The position numbers and the translations under genes were made by a program. A DNA stretch of 64,000 nt from Pseudokineococcus marinus. GTDB lineage: Bacteria > Actinomycetota > Actinomycetes > Actinomycetales > Quadrisphaeraceae. Shown here piece after piece: positions 41,542 through 51,973 of this stretch. Every line of letters begins with the position of its first letter. The stretch's first letter is position 1. Location: assembly GCF_037482405.1 (NCBI RefSeq), contig NZ_JBBHZZ010000009.1, positions 62,001 to 126,000 on the forward strand, read 5' to 3'. The notes under the pieces are model-generated. The model was given only the letters and a program-made list of their open reading frames with translations, did no database searches and was not told where the DNA came from.

Positions 41542-43845
41542 GTGACCACGTCGACCGACAAGGGCCCCGGCGCGCCCGCCACCAGCGGCGAGGGCCTCCC
41601 CGCCCGACCTGACGCCGCGGCGGAGCTCGACGACGGCGCCCGCACGGGCGGGGCCTCCCGGACGCTCGACACGGAGACGGCCGCCCACCTCGGCGACGCG
41701 GCGCCCATGCCCGTGCCGGGGGCCGCCGCCGGCGACGACGAGCCGCTGCCCGACGACCGGTTCCTCGACCGCGAGCTGTCGTGGCTCGCCTTCAACGACC
41801 GGGTGCTGCAGCTCGCGGAGGACGACGACCTCCCCCTGCTCGAGCGGGCCCGCTTCCTCGCCATCTTCGCCTCGAACCTCGACGAGTTCTTCATGGTCCG
41901 CGTGGCCGGCCTCAAGCGGCGCATCGCCACGGGCCTCGCCGTCACGGCCGCCTCGGGCCTGCAGCCGCGGGAGGTGCTCTCGCAGATCTCCCGCCGCGCC
42001 CACGAGCTCATGGAGCGCCACGCGCGCGTGCACTCCGAGGTCGTCCGCCCCCGGCTCGTCGACGCGGGGATCCGCCTCGTGCGCTGGGACGAGCTCGACG
42101 ACGAGGAGCGCGCCGGCCTCGGCACCTTCTTCTCGCGCCAGGTCTTCCCCGTGCTCACGCCGCTGGCGGTCGACCCGGCGCACCCCTTCCCCTACATCTC
42201 GGGGCTCTCGCTCAACCTCGCCGTCGTCGCGCGCAACCCCTCCACGGGCACCGAGCACTTCGCCCGCGTCAAGGTGCCGCCGCTGCTGCCCCGGCTGGTG
42301 CCGGTGGACGACGACGACGACGCGGGCGCGCGAGGGGCGCCGGCCTCCGTGCGCTTCCTCCCGCTCGAGGAGCTCATCGGCGCCCACCTCGACCAGCTCT
42401 TCCCCGGCATGACCGTGGTGGCCAGCTCGGCGTTCCGCGTCACCCGCAACGAGGACCTCGAGGTCGAGGAGGACGACGCCGAGAACATCCTCCAGGCGCT
42501 GGAGAAGGAGCTGCTGCGGCGGCGCTTCGGCCCTCCCGTCCGCCTCGAGGTCGCCGACGACACCGACGAGCACGTGCGCGAGCTCCTCGTGCGCGAGCTG
42601 GGGGTGCGCGGCAGCGAGGTCTACGAGCTGCCCGCCCCCCTCGACCTGCGGTGCCTCAACGCCGTCGCCGACCTCGACCGGCCGGAGCTGCACTACCCCA
42701 AGGCCGTCTCCCGCACGCACCACCTGCTCACCGACGGCCGCGAGACCGCCTCCCCCGGCGACGTCTTCACGGCCGTGCGCAAGCACGACATCCTCCTGCA
42801 CCACCCCTACGACGCCTTCTCGACGAGCGTCCAGGAGTTCCTGCAGCAGGCGGCGGCCGACCCGGACGTCCTCGCCATCAAGCAGACGCTCTACCGCACG
42901 AGCGGGGACTCCCCGATCGTCGACGCGCTCATCGACGCCGCCGACGCCGGCAAGCAGGTCGTCGCCCTCGTGGAGATCAAGGCGCGCTTCGACGAGCAGG
43001 CCAACATCTCGTGGGCCCGCAAGCTCGAGCAGGCCGGCGTCCACGTCGTCTACGGCATCGTGGGCCTCAAGACGCACGCCAAGCTGTGCCTCGTCGTGCG
43101 CCAGGAGCGCGACGGGCTGCGCCGCTACTGCCACATCGGCACGGGCAACTACAACCCGAAGACGGCGCGGCTCTACGAGGACATGGGCCTGCTCACCGCC
43201 GACGAGACCGTCGGGGAGGACGTCACCAAGCTCTTCAACCAGCTCTCGGGGTACGCGCCCCGCACGACCTTCTCGCGGCTGCTCGTGGCGCCCCGGTCCC
43301 TGCGCGCGGGCCTCGTCGAGCGCATCGAGCGGGAGGTCGAGCACCACCGGGCGGGCCGACCGGCGGAGGTGATGGTCAAGGTCAACTCGATGGTCGACGA
43401 GACCGTCATCGACGCGCTCTACCGCGCCTCGCGCGCCGGGGTGCCGGTCACCGTCGTCGTCCGCGGCATCTGCGCCCTGCGGCCGGGCATCCCCGGGCTG
43501 TCGGAGACGGTGCGCGTGCGCTCGGTCCTCGGGCGCTACCTCGAGCACAGCCGCATCTTCGCCTTCGCGGCCGGCGGCACCCCCGAGGTGTGGATCGGCA
43601 GCGCCGACATGATGCACCGCAACCTCGACCGCCGCGTCGAGGCGCTGGTGAAGATCGACGACGGCGCCGAGGTCGCCGAGCTGCTCGAGTACCTCGAGCT
43701 GCAGGCCGACGACGGCACGGCGTCGTGGCACCTCGGGCCCGACGGCACGTGGGAGCGCCACAGCCACGACCCCGACGGGAAGCGCCTGCTGGACGTGCAG
43801 CAGCACCTGCTGGAGCGGCGGCACGCCCCCGCCGGGCGGTCCTGA
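41542..43845 (+). CDS. ppk: Polyphosphate kinase 1
   Basis: Reversibly makes polyphosphate from ATP. From the GTG beginning VTTSTDKGPG it has 767 residues. The N domain starts DRFLDRELSWLAFNDRVLQL. The autophosphorylated His lies in GLKTHAKLCLVV, with the second His in YCHIGTGNYNPKTARLYED and the final motif GSADMMHRNLDRRVE. The start is uncertain: GTG 41542 has a CACCAT -10-like element seven bases upstream; ATG 41533 and the GTG at 41383 that overlaps the mshD stop are in frame but add low-complexity residues. It heads the phosphate block. Confidence 0.95.
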   Translation: MTTSTDKGPGAPATSGEGLPARPDAAAELDDGARTGGASRTLDTETAAHLGDAAPMPVPGAAAGDDEPLPDDRFLDRELSWLAFNDRVLQLAEDDDLPLLERARFLAIFASNLDEFFMVRVAGLKRRIATGLAVTAASGLQPREVLSQISRRAHELMERHARVHSEVVRPRLVDAGIRLVRWDELDDEERAGLGTFFSRQVFPVLTPLAVDPAHPFPYISGLSLNLAVVARNPSTGTEHFARVKVPPLLPRLVPVDDDDDAGARGAPASVRFLPLEELIGAHLDQLFPGMTVVASSAFRVTRNEDLEVEEDDAENILQALEKELLRRRFGPPVRLEVADDTDEHVRELLVRELGVRGSEVYELPAPLDLRCLNAVADLDRPELHYPKAVSRTHHLLTDGRETASPGDVFTAVRKHDILLHHPYDAFSTSVQEFLQQAAADPDVLAIKQTLYRTSGDSPIVDALIDAADAGKQVVALVEIKARFDEQANISWARKLEQAGVHVVYGIVGLKTHAKLCLVVRQERDGLRRYCHIGTGNYNPKTARLYEDMGLLTADETVGEDVTKLFNQLSGYAPRTTFSRLLVAPRSLRAGLVERIEREVEHHRAGRPAEVMVKVNSMVDETVIDALYRASRAGVPVTVVVRGICALRPGIPGLSETVRVRSVLGRYLEHSRIFAFAAGGTPEVWIGSADMMHRNLDRRVEALVKIDDGAEVAELLEYLELQADDGTASWHLGPDGTWERHSHDPDGKRLLDVQQHLLERRHAPAGRS

Positions 43846-43890
43846 GCCCGCAGGGCTCGTCGCCCCCGGGCGGGGGGAGGCCGGCGCCCC

Positions 43891-43962
43891 GTCCTTCCCC
43901 GCCGCCCGCCCCGCGTCCTTCCCCGCCGCCCGCCCCGCGTCCTTCCCCGCCGCCCGCTCCGC
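43891..43962. repeat. 24-bp tandem repeat between ppk and mutT1-like gene
   Basis: Three 24-bp units starting gtccttccccgccgcccgcc, the third with a single C-to-T change. Although noncoding as annotated, the length is a multiple of three and the rightward frame would read APRPSPPP. Confidence 0.92.
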
Positions 43963-44075
43963 CGCCGGGCCGGCGGCCCGCCCCCCGGCCGCCGACCCCC
44001 CTCGGGGCCACGGGCTCGCCGCGCCCGCCCTCGGCCCCGGCGGGATCCGGTCCGCCGGGGTGGCAGCATCGGCGG

Positions 44076-45203
44076 ATGGACCCCGCGCCCCGACCCCGCC
44101 CGGGACCCGACCGAGGACGAGCCCCCCTCGCGGCGGTGCCCCCGCCCGCCCCGCGGACGACTCCGCCGCCCGTGGCGAAGAGCGCTGCGCCGCAGCCCCA
44201 CCCGCTGCGGAGCAGCACCGAGGACGCGGCCTCCGCCGAGCCCGACGGGCCCCTGGCCGGTCGCACGGACCCGGTGCGCGCCGCCGGCGCCCTCGTGTGG
44301 CGGGTCCGCTCGGGGCGCCTGCAGGTCGCGCTCGTGCACCGGCCGGCCTACGACGACTGGTCCTTCCCCAAGGGCAAGCTCGACCCGGGCGAGTCCGCCG
44401 TGGGCGCGGCCGTCCGCGAGGTGGCCGAGGAGACCGGGCTGCGCGTGGTGCTCGGGCAGCCGCTGCCCGCGGCGCGGTACGTCCTCGGCGGCAGCGGCGA
44501 CCGCGTCGTCAAGCACGTGGCGTACTGGGCCGCACCGGCTCCCGCGGGAGGCCTGCCGCGACCGCCGCGGCCCCGGGAGGTCGACCGGACCGAGTGGGTG
44601 GACGTCGACGAGGCGCACCGCCGGCTCACCCGCCGGGGCGACCAGGTGCAGCTGCGCGCGCTCGCGGCGCTGCACGAGGACGGCTGCCTCGACACGTGGG
44701 CGCTCGTCGTCGTGCGCCACGGGCACGCCCGCCCCACCACCGTGTGGGCCCACGACGAGGCCGACCGCCCCCTCGTGGCCTCCGGCCGGCGCGAGGCGAA
44801 GCAGCTCGTGCCGCTGCTCGCCGCCCGCGGTCCGGCGCGCGTCGTCTCGAGCCCGTGGGAGCGGTGCCTGCAGACCGTGCGGCCCTTCGTGGAGGACTCG
44901 GGGGTCGGCCTGCGCACCAAGGGCCGGCTCACGGAGTCGGCGCACCGCCGCGACCCCGACAAGGTGGCGCGCTACGTGGGCCACCTCGTCGACAAGGGCC
45001 GGCCCGTCGTCGTCTGCACGCACCGCCCCGTCCTCGGCACCCTGCTCGGCGCCCTCGCCGGGCGCGCGGCGGCCGGCAGCGGGGCGGGCGCCGCCATCCC
45101 CGCCACGGACCCCTTCCTGGCCCCCGGGGAGGCGCTGGTGGCGCACGTCTCGCGGCGGTCGGGGCGCGTCGTCGCCGTCGAGCGGCACGCCCCGCAGCCG
45201 TAG
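44076..45203 (+). CDS. mutT1: MutT1-like Nudix hydrolase with histidine phosphatase domain
   Basis: A 375-residue two-domain cytosolic enzyme that, in mycobacterial MutT1, hydrolyses 8-oxo-dGTP and diadenosine polyphosphates. After 65 proline-rich residues, the Nudix box is complete at 100-124 (GKLDPGESAVG, then REVAEETGLRV). The C-terminal half is a histidine phosphatase with the RHG motif (VVVRHGHA) and the later His in VVVCTHRPVLG. Position between ppk and pst genes is typical in actinobacteria. Confidence 0.92.
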   Translation: MDPAPRPRPGPDRGRAPLAAVPPPAPRTTPPPVAKSAAPQPHPLRSSTEDAASAEPDGPLAGRTDPVRAAGALVWRVRSGRLQVALVHRPAYDDWSFPKGKLDPGESAVGAAVREVAEETGLRVVLGQPLPAARYVLGGSGDRVVKHVAYWAAPAPAGGLPRPPRPREVDRTEWVDVDEAHRRLTRRGDQVQLRALAALHEDGCLDTWALVVVRHGHARPTTVWAHDEADRPLVASGRREAKQLVPLLAARGPARVVSSPWERCLQTVRPFVEDSGVGLRTKGRLTESAHRRDPDKVARYVGHLVDKGRPVVVCTHRPVLGTLLGALAGRAAAGSGAGAAIPATDPFLAPGEALVAHVSRRSGRVVAVERHAPQP

Positions 45204-45330
45204 CGCGCGGCCCTTCCCGCTCGGCCCGCCCCGTGGGAGGCTCGGCCACCCCGCGCTTCCGGTCGCGCAGAGTGCCGACGAGCGCGGAGCGTGGCCGATC
45301 GGCGGCATCCCGCGGACCCGGCCACGCGCC

Positions 45331-45352
45331 GTTCACCCCTGGTTCACCGTCG
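45331..45352 (+). promoter_or_regulatory. PHO box (PhoP site) upstream of pstS
   Basis: Two direct 11-bp units, GTTCACCCCTG and GTTCACCGTCG, matching the actinobacterial PHO box GTTCACC repeat. It lies about 108 bases upstream of pstS and 28 bases before a TACCGT -10-like element, the expected place for PhoP activation at phosphate limitation. Confidence 0.88.
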
Positions 45353-45379
45353 CCCAGGGGTCCTGACACCTGCCCTCCC

Positions 45380-45385
45380 TACCGT
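45380..45385 (+). promoter_or_regulatory. Candidate -10 of the pst operon
   Basis: TACCGT, 75 bases before the pstS ATG and downstream of the PHO box. The predicted leader is about 68 bases. Confidence 0.45.
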
Positions 45386-45459
45386 CCGGGACGTCGGCGG
45401 GGAGTCCCCCGCCGCCCGACGGCCCACCCGGCCGCCCTTCGACGAGAGGCCCTTCCCTG

Positions 45460-46605
45460 ATGCGCAGCTCCACCACGCGCGCGGCGCGCGCCGCCCTCGC
45501 GACCACCTCGGCCGCGGCCCTCGCGCTCACCCTCGCCGCCTGCGGCGCCAGCAACGAGACGGGCAGCGGCTCCGGCGGCGGCTCGACCGGCGGCAGCACC
45601 TCCGGCGGCGAGATGGCCGGCGGGGACATGGCGAGCACCATCAACGGCGCGGGCGCGAGCACCCAGCAGGCCGCCTTCCAGGCCTGGTCGGTGAACTTCC
45701 AGCAGGAGTCGGGCACGACGGTCAACTACGACCCGGTCGGCTCCGGCTCGGGCCGCGAGCAGTTCCTCTCCGGCGGCGTCGACTTCGCCGGCTCGGACGC
45801 CTACATGGACGACGAGGAGCTCGCCCAGGCCGACGAGCGCTGTACCGACGGCGCCATCGACCTGCCGGTGTACGTCTCGCCGATCGCCATCGCCTACAAC
45901 CTCCCGGGCGTCGAGGACCTCCAGCTGTCGCCCGACGTGCTGGCCGGGATCATGGCGCAGCAGATCACCACCTGGGACGACCCGGCGATCGCCGACCTCA
46001 ACCCGGACGCCGAGCTGCCGAGCCAGCCGATCACCCCCGTCAACCGCTCGGACGACTCCGGCACCACGGAGAACTTCACCGAGTACCTCGACGCCGCGGC
46101 GCCCGACGCCTGGACCTTCGGCGTCGTCGAGACGTGGCCGGTCCCCGGCGGCGAGGCCGCCCAGGGCACCTCGGGCGTCGTCCAGGCCATCTCCAACGGC
46201 GAGGGCAGCATCGGCTACGCCGACGCGAGCCAGGTCGAGGCGAGCGGCCTGTCCTCCGCCCTCGTCCAGGTCGGCGAGGAGTACGTCGGCCCGACCCCCG
46301 AGGCCGCGGCCGCCATCCTCGACAACTCCACGCGCGTCGAGGGCCGCCCCGAGGGCGACATCGCCATCGACCTGGACCGGACGACGGCGGAGGCGGGCAC
46401 CTACCCGATCGTCCTCGTCAGCTACCAGATCGCCTGCAAGGGCTACGAGGACCCGGCCGTCGGCGAGGCCGTCGCCGCCTTCATCGAGTACGTCGCCTCC
46501 GAGGAGGGCCAGCAGGCCGCGGCCGAGCAGGCCGGCAGCGCCCCGATCTCCGAGACGCTGCGCTCCGACATCATGAGCTCGCTCGAGCTCGTCACCGGCA
46601 GCTGA
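45460..46605 (+). CDS. pstS: Phosphate-binding lipoprotein PstS
   Basis: A 381-residue extracellular phosphate receptor of the Pst ABC transporter. The signal peptide ends in lipobox LAAC (Cys28), followed by a Gly/Ser linker. Binding-site segments are NGAGASTQQAAFQAWS, VGSGSGREQFLSGGVDFAGS and VNRSDDSGTTENFTEYL, which hold the Ser/Thr/Asp phosphate ligands. A PHO box upstream and pstCAB downstream define the operon. Expected to be surface-anchored and strongly induced by low phosphate. Confidence 0.97.
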   Translation: MRSSTTRAARAALATTSAAALALTLAACGASNETGSGSGGGSTGGSTSGGEMAGGDMASTINGAGASTQQAAFQAWSVNFQQESGTTVNYDPVGSGSGREQFLSGGVDFAGSDAYMDDEELAQADERCTDGAIDLPVYVSPIAIAYNLPGVEDLQLSPDVLAGIMAQQITTWDDPAIADLNPDAELPSQPITPVNRSDDSGTTENFTEYLDAAAPDAWTFGVVETWPVPGGEAAQGTSGVVQAISNGEGSIGYADASQVEASGLSSALVQVGEEYVGPTPEAAAAILDNSTRVEGRPEGDIAIDLDRTTAEAGTYPIVLVSYQIACKGYEDPAVGEAVAAFIEYVASEEGQQAAAEQAGSAPISETLRSDIMSSLELVTGS

Positions 46606-46619
46606 GAGGCACCCCCCAG

Positions 46620-47555
46620 GTGACCACCACCACTCCCGCCCTCACGGGCAGCCGCCGCCGACCCGGGGACAAGGTCTTCTCCGGGTCGGCGGCGGCGAGC
46701 GCCGTCCTCATCCTGGTCATCCTCGCCGGCGTCGGCCTCTTCCTGCTCGCCGAGGCCTACCCCGCGCTCGTCGCTCCCGCGGACGAGATCGAGGGCGGCG
46801 AGGGGCTGGTGGTCTACCTCTGGCCCATCCTCTTCGGCACGATCATCACGGCGGTCATCGCGATGCTCCTCGCGGTGCCCGTCGCCGTGGGCATCGCGCT
46901 CTTCATCTCGCACTACGCGCCCCGCCGGCTGTCCCAGGCGCTGGGGTACGTCGTCGACCTGCTGGCGGCGATCCCGAGCATCGTCTACGGCTTCTGGGGC
47001 TTCCAGGTCTTCGCGCTGGCCCTCGTCCCGCTGTACCAGTGGCTGGCCGAGAACGTCGGCTGGATCCCCCTCTTCGCGGGACCGGCCAGCTCCACGGGAC
47101 GCACGATCCTCACCGCCTCGCTCGTGCTCGCGGTCATGATCCTGCCGATCATCTCGGCGCTCTCGCGCGAGGTCTTCCTCCAGACCCCCCGCCTGCACGA
47201 GGAGGCCGCCCTGGCGCTCGGCGCCACGCGGTGGGAGATGATCAAGTACGCCGTCATCCCCTACGGCCGCTCGGGCGTCATCAGCGCCTCGATGCTCGGC
47301 CTCGGCCGGGCCCTCGGCGAGACCATGGCCGTCACGCTGGTCCTCTCGGCGTCGACGAGCGCGATCACCTTCAACCTGATCGGCACGGCGAACCCGCCGA
47401 CGATCGCCGCGGAGATCGCGCTCAACTTCCCCGAGGCCACAGGCCTGCGGCTGTCGACGCTCATCGCGGCCGGCCTCGTGCTCTTCGTCCTGACGTTCGC
47501 GGTGAACTTCGCCGCCCGCGCCCTCGTCACCCGCCAGAAGGGCGGTTCGACCTGA
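46620..47555 (+). CDS. pstC: Phosphate ABC transporter permease PstC
   Basis: A 311-residue inner-membrane permease with six helices. The ABC-interaction loop is EEAALALGATRWEMIKYAVI, and ALGETMAVTLVLSAS is typical of PstC. The GTG follows an AGG-containing ribosome-binding site 14 bases after pstS. Stop and pstA start overlap (TGATG). Confidence 0.96.
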   Translation: MTTTTPALTGSRRRPGDKVFSGSAAASAVLILVILAGVGLFLLAEAYPALVAPADEIEGGEGLVVYLWPILFGTIITAVIAMLLAVPVAVGIALFISHYAPRRLSQALGYVVDLLAAIPSIVYGFWGFQVFALALVPLYQWLAENVGWIPLFAGPASSTGRTILTASLVLAVMILPIISALSREVFLQTPRLHEEAALALGATRWEMIKYAVIPYGRSGVISASMLGLGRALGETMAVTLVLSASTSAITFNLIGTANPPTIAAEIALNFPEATGLRLSTLIAAGLVLFVLTFAVNFAARALVTRQKGGST

Positions 47556-48697
47556 TGAGCTCCCCGCACGACACGGGCACCCGGACCGAGGACCGGGCCG
47601 GCGACGGGCGCACGAGCCCGGAGGACCCGGACGCCGCGGTCCTGACGCGCCACCAGCCGCCGTCCCTCGCCGCGTCGATGCACGCCTCCCTGCCGCGCTG
47701 GGCCGGCGCGGCCGCGGCGGCCCTCGGCGTCCTCGTCGCGGCCGCGCTCGTGGCGGTCACCGACGTCCACGTGGCGCTCGCCGTCGTCGTCGGGGCCGTG
47801 GTGGGCGTCGCGGCCTTCGTCGTCGCCTCCCGCGTCGTCGAGGGCGAGCGCGCGGCGACGGACCGCTTCGTCACCGCGCTCGTGACCATCGCCTTCGTCG
47901 TGGCGCTGCTCCCGCTCGTGTCGGTGGTGTGGACGACCGTCAGCCGCGGCCTGGCCCGCTTCGACGGCGCCTTCTTCACGCAGTCGATGTACAACGTCAT
48001 CGGCGAGGGCGGCGGCGCCTACCACGCGATCATGGGCACGCTCATCATCACGGGCGTCGCCACCCTGATCTCCGTGCCGATCGGGACGCTGACGGCGATC
48101 TACCTCGTCGAGTACGGGGGCGACAACCGGCTGTCCAAGGTCATCACCTTCCTCGTCGACGTCATGACGGGCATCCCGTCCATCGTCGCGGGGCTCTTCT
48201 CCCTGGCGCTCTTCACGCTGCTCTTCGGCCCGGGCCTGCGGATCGGGATCATGGGCTCGGTCGCCCTGTCCGTGCTGATGATCCCCATCGTCGTCCGGGC
48301 CGTCGAGGAGATGCTCCGCATCGTCCCGGCGCGCCTGCGGGAGTCCAGCTACGCGCTCGGCGTCCCGAAGTGGCTGACCATCGTCAAGGTCGTCCTGCCC
48401 ACCGCCGCCTCCGGCATCGCCAGCGGCGTCGTCATCGCCATCGCCCGCGTCATGGGCGAGACGGCCCCGCTGCTCGTCACCGTGGGCCTCACCGCGTCGA
48501 CGAACTTCAACCCCTTCGAGGGCCGGATGGCCGTGCTCCCCGTCTTCGCGTACTACCAGATCATCACGCCGGGCATCCCGCCGCAGGCCTTCATCGACCG
48601 GGCCTGGACGAGCGCGCTCCTGCTCATCCTCTTCGTGATGGTCCTCAACGTCGGCGCACGCGTCCTCGCCAGGGCCCTGGCGCCCAAGACCCGCTGA
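47555..48697 (+). CDS. pstA: Phosphate ABC transporter permease PstA
   Basis: A 380-residue permease. The N-terminal 50 residues are hydrophilic and two extra hydrophobic segments precede the usual six-helix core. Family segments include VEYGGDNRLSKVITFLVDVM, TGIPSIVAGLFSLALF and the coupling loop RESSYALGVPKWLTIVKVVL. Together with PstC it forms the membrane channel of the phosphate importer. Confidence 0.96.
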   Translation: MSSPHDTGTRTEDRAGDGRTSPEDPDAAVLTRHQPPSLAASMHASLPRWAGAAAAALGVLVAAALVAVTDVHVALAVVVGAVVGVAAFVVASRVVEGERAATDRFVTALVTIAFVVALLPLVSVVWTTVSRGLARFDGAFFTQSMYNVIGEGGGAYHAIMGTLIITGVATLISVPIGTLTAIYLVEYGGDNRLSKVITFLVDVMTGIPSIVAGLFSLALFTLLFGPGLRIGIMGSVALSVLMIPIVVRAVEEMLRIVPARLRESSYALGVPKWLTIVKVVLPTAASGIASGVVIAIARVMGETAPLLVTVGLTASTNFNPFEGRMAVLPVFAYYQIITPGIPPQAFIDRAWTSALLLILFVMVLNVGARVLARALAPKTR

Positions 48698-48792
48698 GAG
48701 GCAGCATGAGCATCTTCACGAGGCCCGCCCGCACCGAGCAGCGCGACGCCGTTGGCCGCGACCGGCCCGCCCCCCGATCCGCAGGAGCAGTC

Positions 48793-49572
<780 letters not shown>

Positions 49573-49600
49573 GCCGACCTCCCGCCCCACCCCGAGCACC

Positions 49601-49639
49601 CGAGCAGGGCCCGACGCCTCGCGCGTCGGGCCCTGCTCG
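49601..49639 (+). terminator. Terminator of the pst operon
   Basis: A perfect 17-bp stem (49601-49617 with 49623-49639) around a 5-base loop, 28 bases after pstB. As a symmetrical hairpin between convergent genes it may also serve the pit operon. Confidence 0.9.
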
Positions 49640-49662
49640 CGTCCGGGGCCCTCCACGGACCC

Positions 49663-49710
49663 ACGTCCGGGTGCACGTCCGGGTGCTCGTCCGGGTGCAC
49701 GTCCGGGCGG
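49663..49710. repeat. 12-bp tandem repeat between pstB and pit
   Basis: Four units of acgtccgggtgc, the third and fourth with small changes, in the 80 bases between the pst terminator and the stop of the phosphate transporter gene. Noncoding. Confidence 0.9.
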
Positions 49711-49717
49711 GGGGCCG

Positions 49718-50728
49718 TCAGCCGCGGGACAGGAGCAGCAGCGCCTCGTGCGCGAGCCACGCCAGGGCGCCCGCCGCCGGCACGGTGGCCACCCAGGCGG
49801 CGGCGACGCGGCCCAGCACGCGCCAGCGCACCCGCCGCGCACCGGGCACCGCCCCCGCGCCCACCACGGCGGAGGTGATGGACAGCGACGTCGACACCGG
49901 CGCCCGCAGCACCACGGCGGCGGCGTGGAGCAGCAGCGCCGTCGTCGCCTGGGCGGCGAGCGCGGCCGTCGGCGACAGGGGCACGAGGCGCTCCCCCACC
50001 GTCCGGACGATCCGCCGCCCGCCCACGAGCACGCCCGCGGCCAGGGCGAGCGCCACGACGACGACCGTCCAGGCGGGCCGCCCGCCGGGGGCGTCGGCGG
50101 GGACGCCGACGCCGGACGCCACGAGGCCGGTGACGACGACGGCGGCCGTCCGCTGGGCGTCGAGGACGCCCGAGCCCACCGCCGTCGCCGCGGCCGCCAC
50201 GACCTGCGCCGTCCGCAGGCGGCGGTGCGCGCGCGCCGGCATGACCCCGCGCAGCAGCCACAGCAGCGCCAGCACGAGCGCCGCCGCGACGAGCGCGCCC
50301 GCCACGACGACGCCGAGGCCGGGCAGGACGACGCCGTCGAGGAGCGCGCCCCAGCGCACGGCGCCGTCCGGCGCGGCGAGCGCGGCGCCCGCCAGCCCGC
50401 CGAAGAGCGCCTGGGTCGTCGAGGTCGGCATGCCCCAGCGCCAGGTGAGGAGGTTCCAGGCCACCGCCCCGAGGAGGGTGGCGAGCACGAGGCGCAGGCC
50501 GTCGTCGCCCGTCGGCACGACGGCGGCGTCGGGGACGCCGACGACGAGGAACCAGCTGCCGAGCAGCCCGCCCACCAGGACGAAGGAGGCGGCCACGCCG
50601 AGCGCCACCCGCGGCGGCAGGGCGCGGGTGGCCACGGACGTGGCGACGACGCCCGCCGCGCTGTGGACGCCGTTCGTCACGGCGAAGGCGAGCGCGGCCG
50701 CGACGACGGCGACGAGGAGGACGACCAC
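49718..50728 (-). CDS. pit: Inorganic phosphate transporter, Pit family
   Basis: A 336-residue low-affinity phosphate (metal-phosphate) symporter with about ten helices. The two family repeats are visible: ALAFAVTNGVHSAAGVVATS near the N-terminus and LRAPVSTSLSITSAVVGAG near the end; GMPTSTTQALFGGLAGAA is the matching inner segment. It is preceded directly by the DUF47 gene (four bases between), the usual pair. Convergent with pstB, so both phosphate uptake systems adjoin. Confidence 0.93.
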   Translation of the reverse strand: MVVLLVAVVAAALAFAVTNGVHSAAGVVATSVATRALPPRVALGVAASFVLVGGLLGSWFLVVGVPDAAVVPTGDDGLRLVLATLLGAVAWNLLTWRWGMPTSTTQALFGGLAGAALAAPDGAVRWGALLDGVVLPGLGVVVAGALVAAALVLALLWLLRGVMPARAHRRLRTAQVVAAAATAVGSGVLDAQRTAAVVVTGLVASGVGVPADAPGGRPAWTVVVVALALAAGVLVGGRRIVRTVGERLVPLSPTAALAAQATTALLLHAAAVVLRAPVSTSLSITSAVVGAGAVPGARRVRWRVLGRVAAAWVATVPAAGALAWLAHEALLLLSRG

Positions 50729-50732
50729 CGGC

Positions 50733-51350
50733 TCAGGGGTCCACGAGGGCGATGACCTCGACCACGTGCGCGAGCCGCTCGAACGCGCCGGCGGAGCGCT
50801 GGAGCGCGTCGGCCACGTCGCGCAGGCGCAGCGCCCGGCGCAGGTCGCCGTCGTCGAGGAGCTCCGAGCGCAGGCGCAGCAGGAGGGCGCACGCGCGGTT
50901 CTCGAGGCGGTTGACCTCGACCCAGTACTCCGCGAGGCGGTCCGCGGCGTCGACGTCCGCCATCGCCCGCCGGGTCAGCTCCGCGAGGCGCACGAGCAGC
51001 GGGGCCACGTCGAGGAAGGCCGGCGGCAGGGGCGCCGGGCCCTGGGCGGCGACGAGCTGCCCGGCCAGCGCCATCTCGTCGAGGCAGGTGTCGAGGGCCT
51101 GCGCCAGCGCGTGCACGTCACGGCGGGCGAAGGGCGGGGAGAAGGTCGAGGTGAGGCGCCGGGAGACCAGGTGCACCTGGTCGTCGGCGGCCCGCTCGGC
51201 CTCCTGGAGCGCCTCGAGGGCCCGGTCGCGCTCCGGGGGCGCCGACGCCAGCACCTCGGCGAGGCGCTCGGCTCCGCGCTGGACGTGCTCGGCGAGGCCG
51301 ACGAAGAGGGCGGTGAAGTCGGGCTCGCGCGGGAGGAGGCGCAGTCGCAC
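50733..51350 (-). CDS. DUF47 (PhoU-like) Pit accessory protein
   Basis: A 205-residue all-helical cytosolic protein of the PhoU-related DUF47 family. It begins MRLRLLPREPDFTALFVGLA, and the helices ALEALQEAERAADDQVHLVS and RDVHALAQALDTCLDEMALA follow the family layout. Members accompany and probably regulate Pit transporters. Spacing of four bases to pit indicates one transcript. Confidence 0.93.
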   Translation of the reverse strand: MRLRLLPREPDFTALFVGLAEHVQRGAERLAEVLASAPPERDRALEALQEAERAADDQVHLVSRRLTSTFSPPFARRDVHALAQALDTCLDEMALAGQLVAAQGPAPLPPAFLDVAPLLVRLAELTRRAMADVDAADRLAEYWVEVNRLENRACALLLRLRSELLDDGDLRRALRLRDVADALQRSAGAFERLAHVVEVIALVDP

Positions 51351-51451
51351 GTGACACCCCTCCCCGGTCCGAGCCGGACGGACGCCCGACGAGCGGGCGT
51401 CAGGCTAGGGCACCGGGCGGGGGGCTCCGACGCCCCGCTCACCCGGTCCGG

Positions 51452-51715
51452 TCACCCGCTCCGGTCGTCGGCCTCCGCCGTCCGCGAGCCACCGCGGCGC
51501 ACCGACGGGACGCCGAGCGCCGCGTCGATCTCGGCGTCGGTGAGGGAGCCGTCCTTCTCGGAGGCGGCGACGACGACGGCGCCGTAGAGCTCGATCTCGT
51601 CGGCCAGGGCCGCGTCGCCCAGGCTGCCGGTCCCCGGGGTCGGGTCGGGGGCGCCCGACCGCGCGGACCGACCCACCGCCGCCCGCACCTGCGCCGGTGC
51701 CCGGTGCTGCTCCAC
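51452..51715 (-). CDS. Hypothetical small acidic protein, 87 residues
   Basis: Not recognised. The C-terminal half (SLGDAALADEIELYGAVVVA, then ASEKDGSLTDAEIDAALGV) looks like a conserved helical segment; the first 35 residues are low-complexity. GTG at 51715 follows GGGAGAGG. A longer in-frame extension upstream is Pro/Arg-rich and unlikely. It lies upstream of the DUF47-pit pair with about 100 bases between them. Confidence 0.6.
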   Translation of the reverse strand: MEQHRAPAQVRAAVGRSARSGAPDPTPGTGSLGDAALADEIELYGAVVVAASEKDGSLTDAEIDAALGVPSVRRGGSRTAEADDRSG

Positions 51716-51973
51716 GTGCCTCTCCCGCTCTCCCCCGTGCCGCCTCGGTGCCGGGTGCGACGTCGGACGACGTCGCACCCTGGGGCCGGCGGGTCCCCCC
51801 GGTCCGCCGGGCGCGCGCCGCCCCGGTGGACCGGGACGTCGAGCGCTGGCGGAACCGTACGCCGCAGCGGCTGGCGCCGTGGCCGTCTCGGCGCACCTCA
51901 CCCCGCTCGACGCCCACCCGCCTCGACGGCGCCACTACTCACTGCGTACCTGTACGTGGTGTAGACAGTCCCC

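Noticed and set aside
49663..49710. Tandem array considered as CRISPR or as a replication iteron array
   Set aside because: No spacers, and no dnaA, parA or rep genes nearby; it sits between two convergent phosphate operons.
51405..51935. Longer antisense frames around the 87-residue hypothetical gene
   Set aside because: They are Pro/Arg-rich with no conserved motif and no ribosome-binding site.
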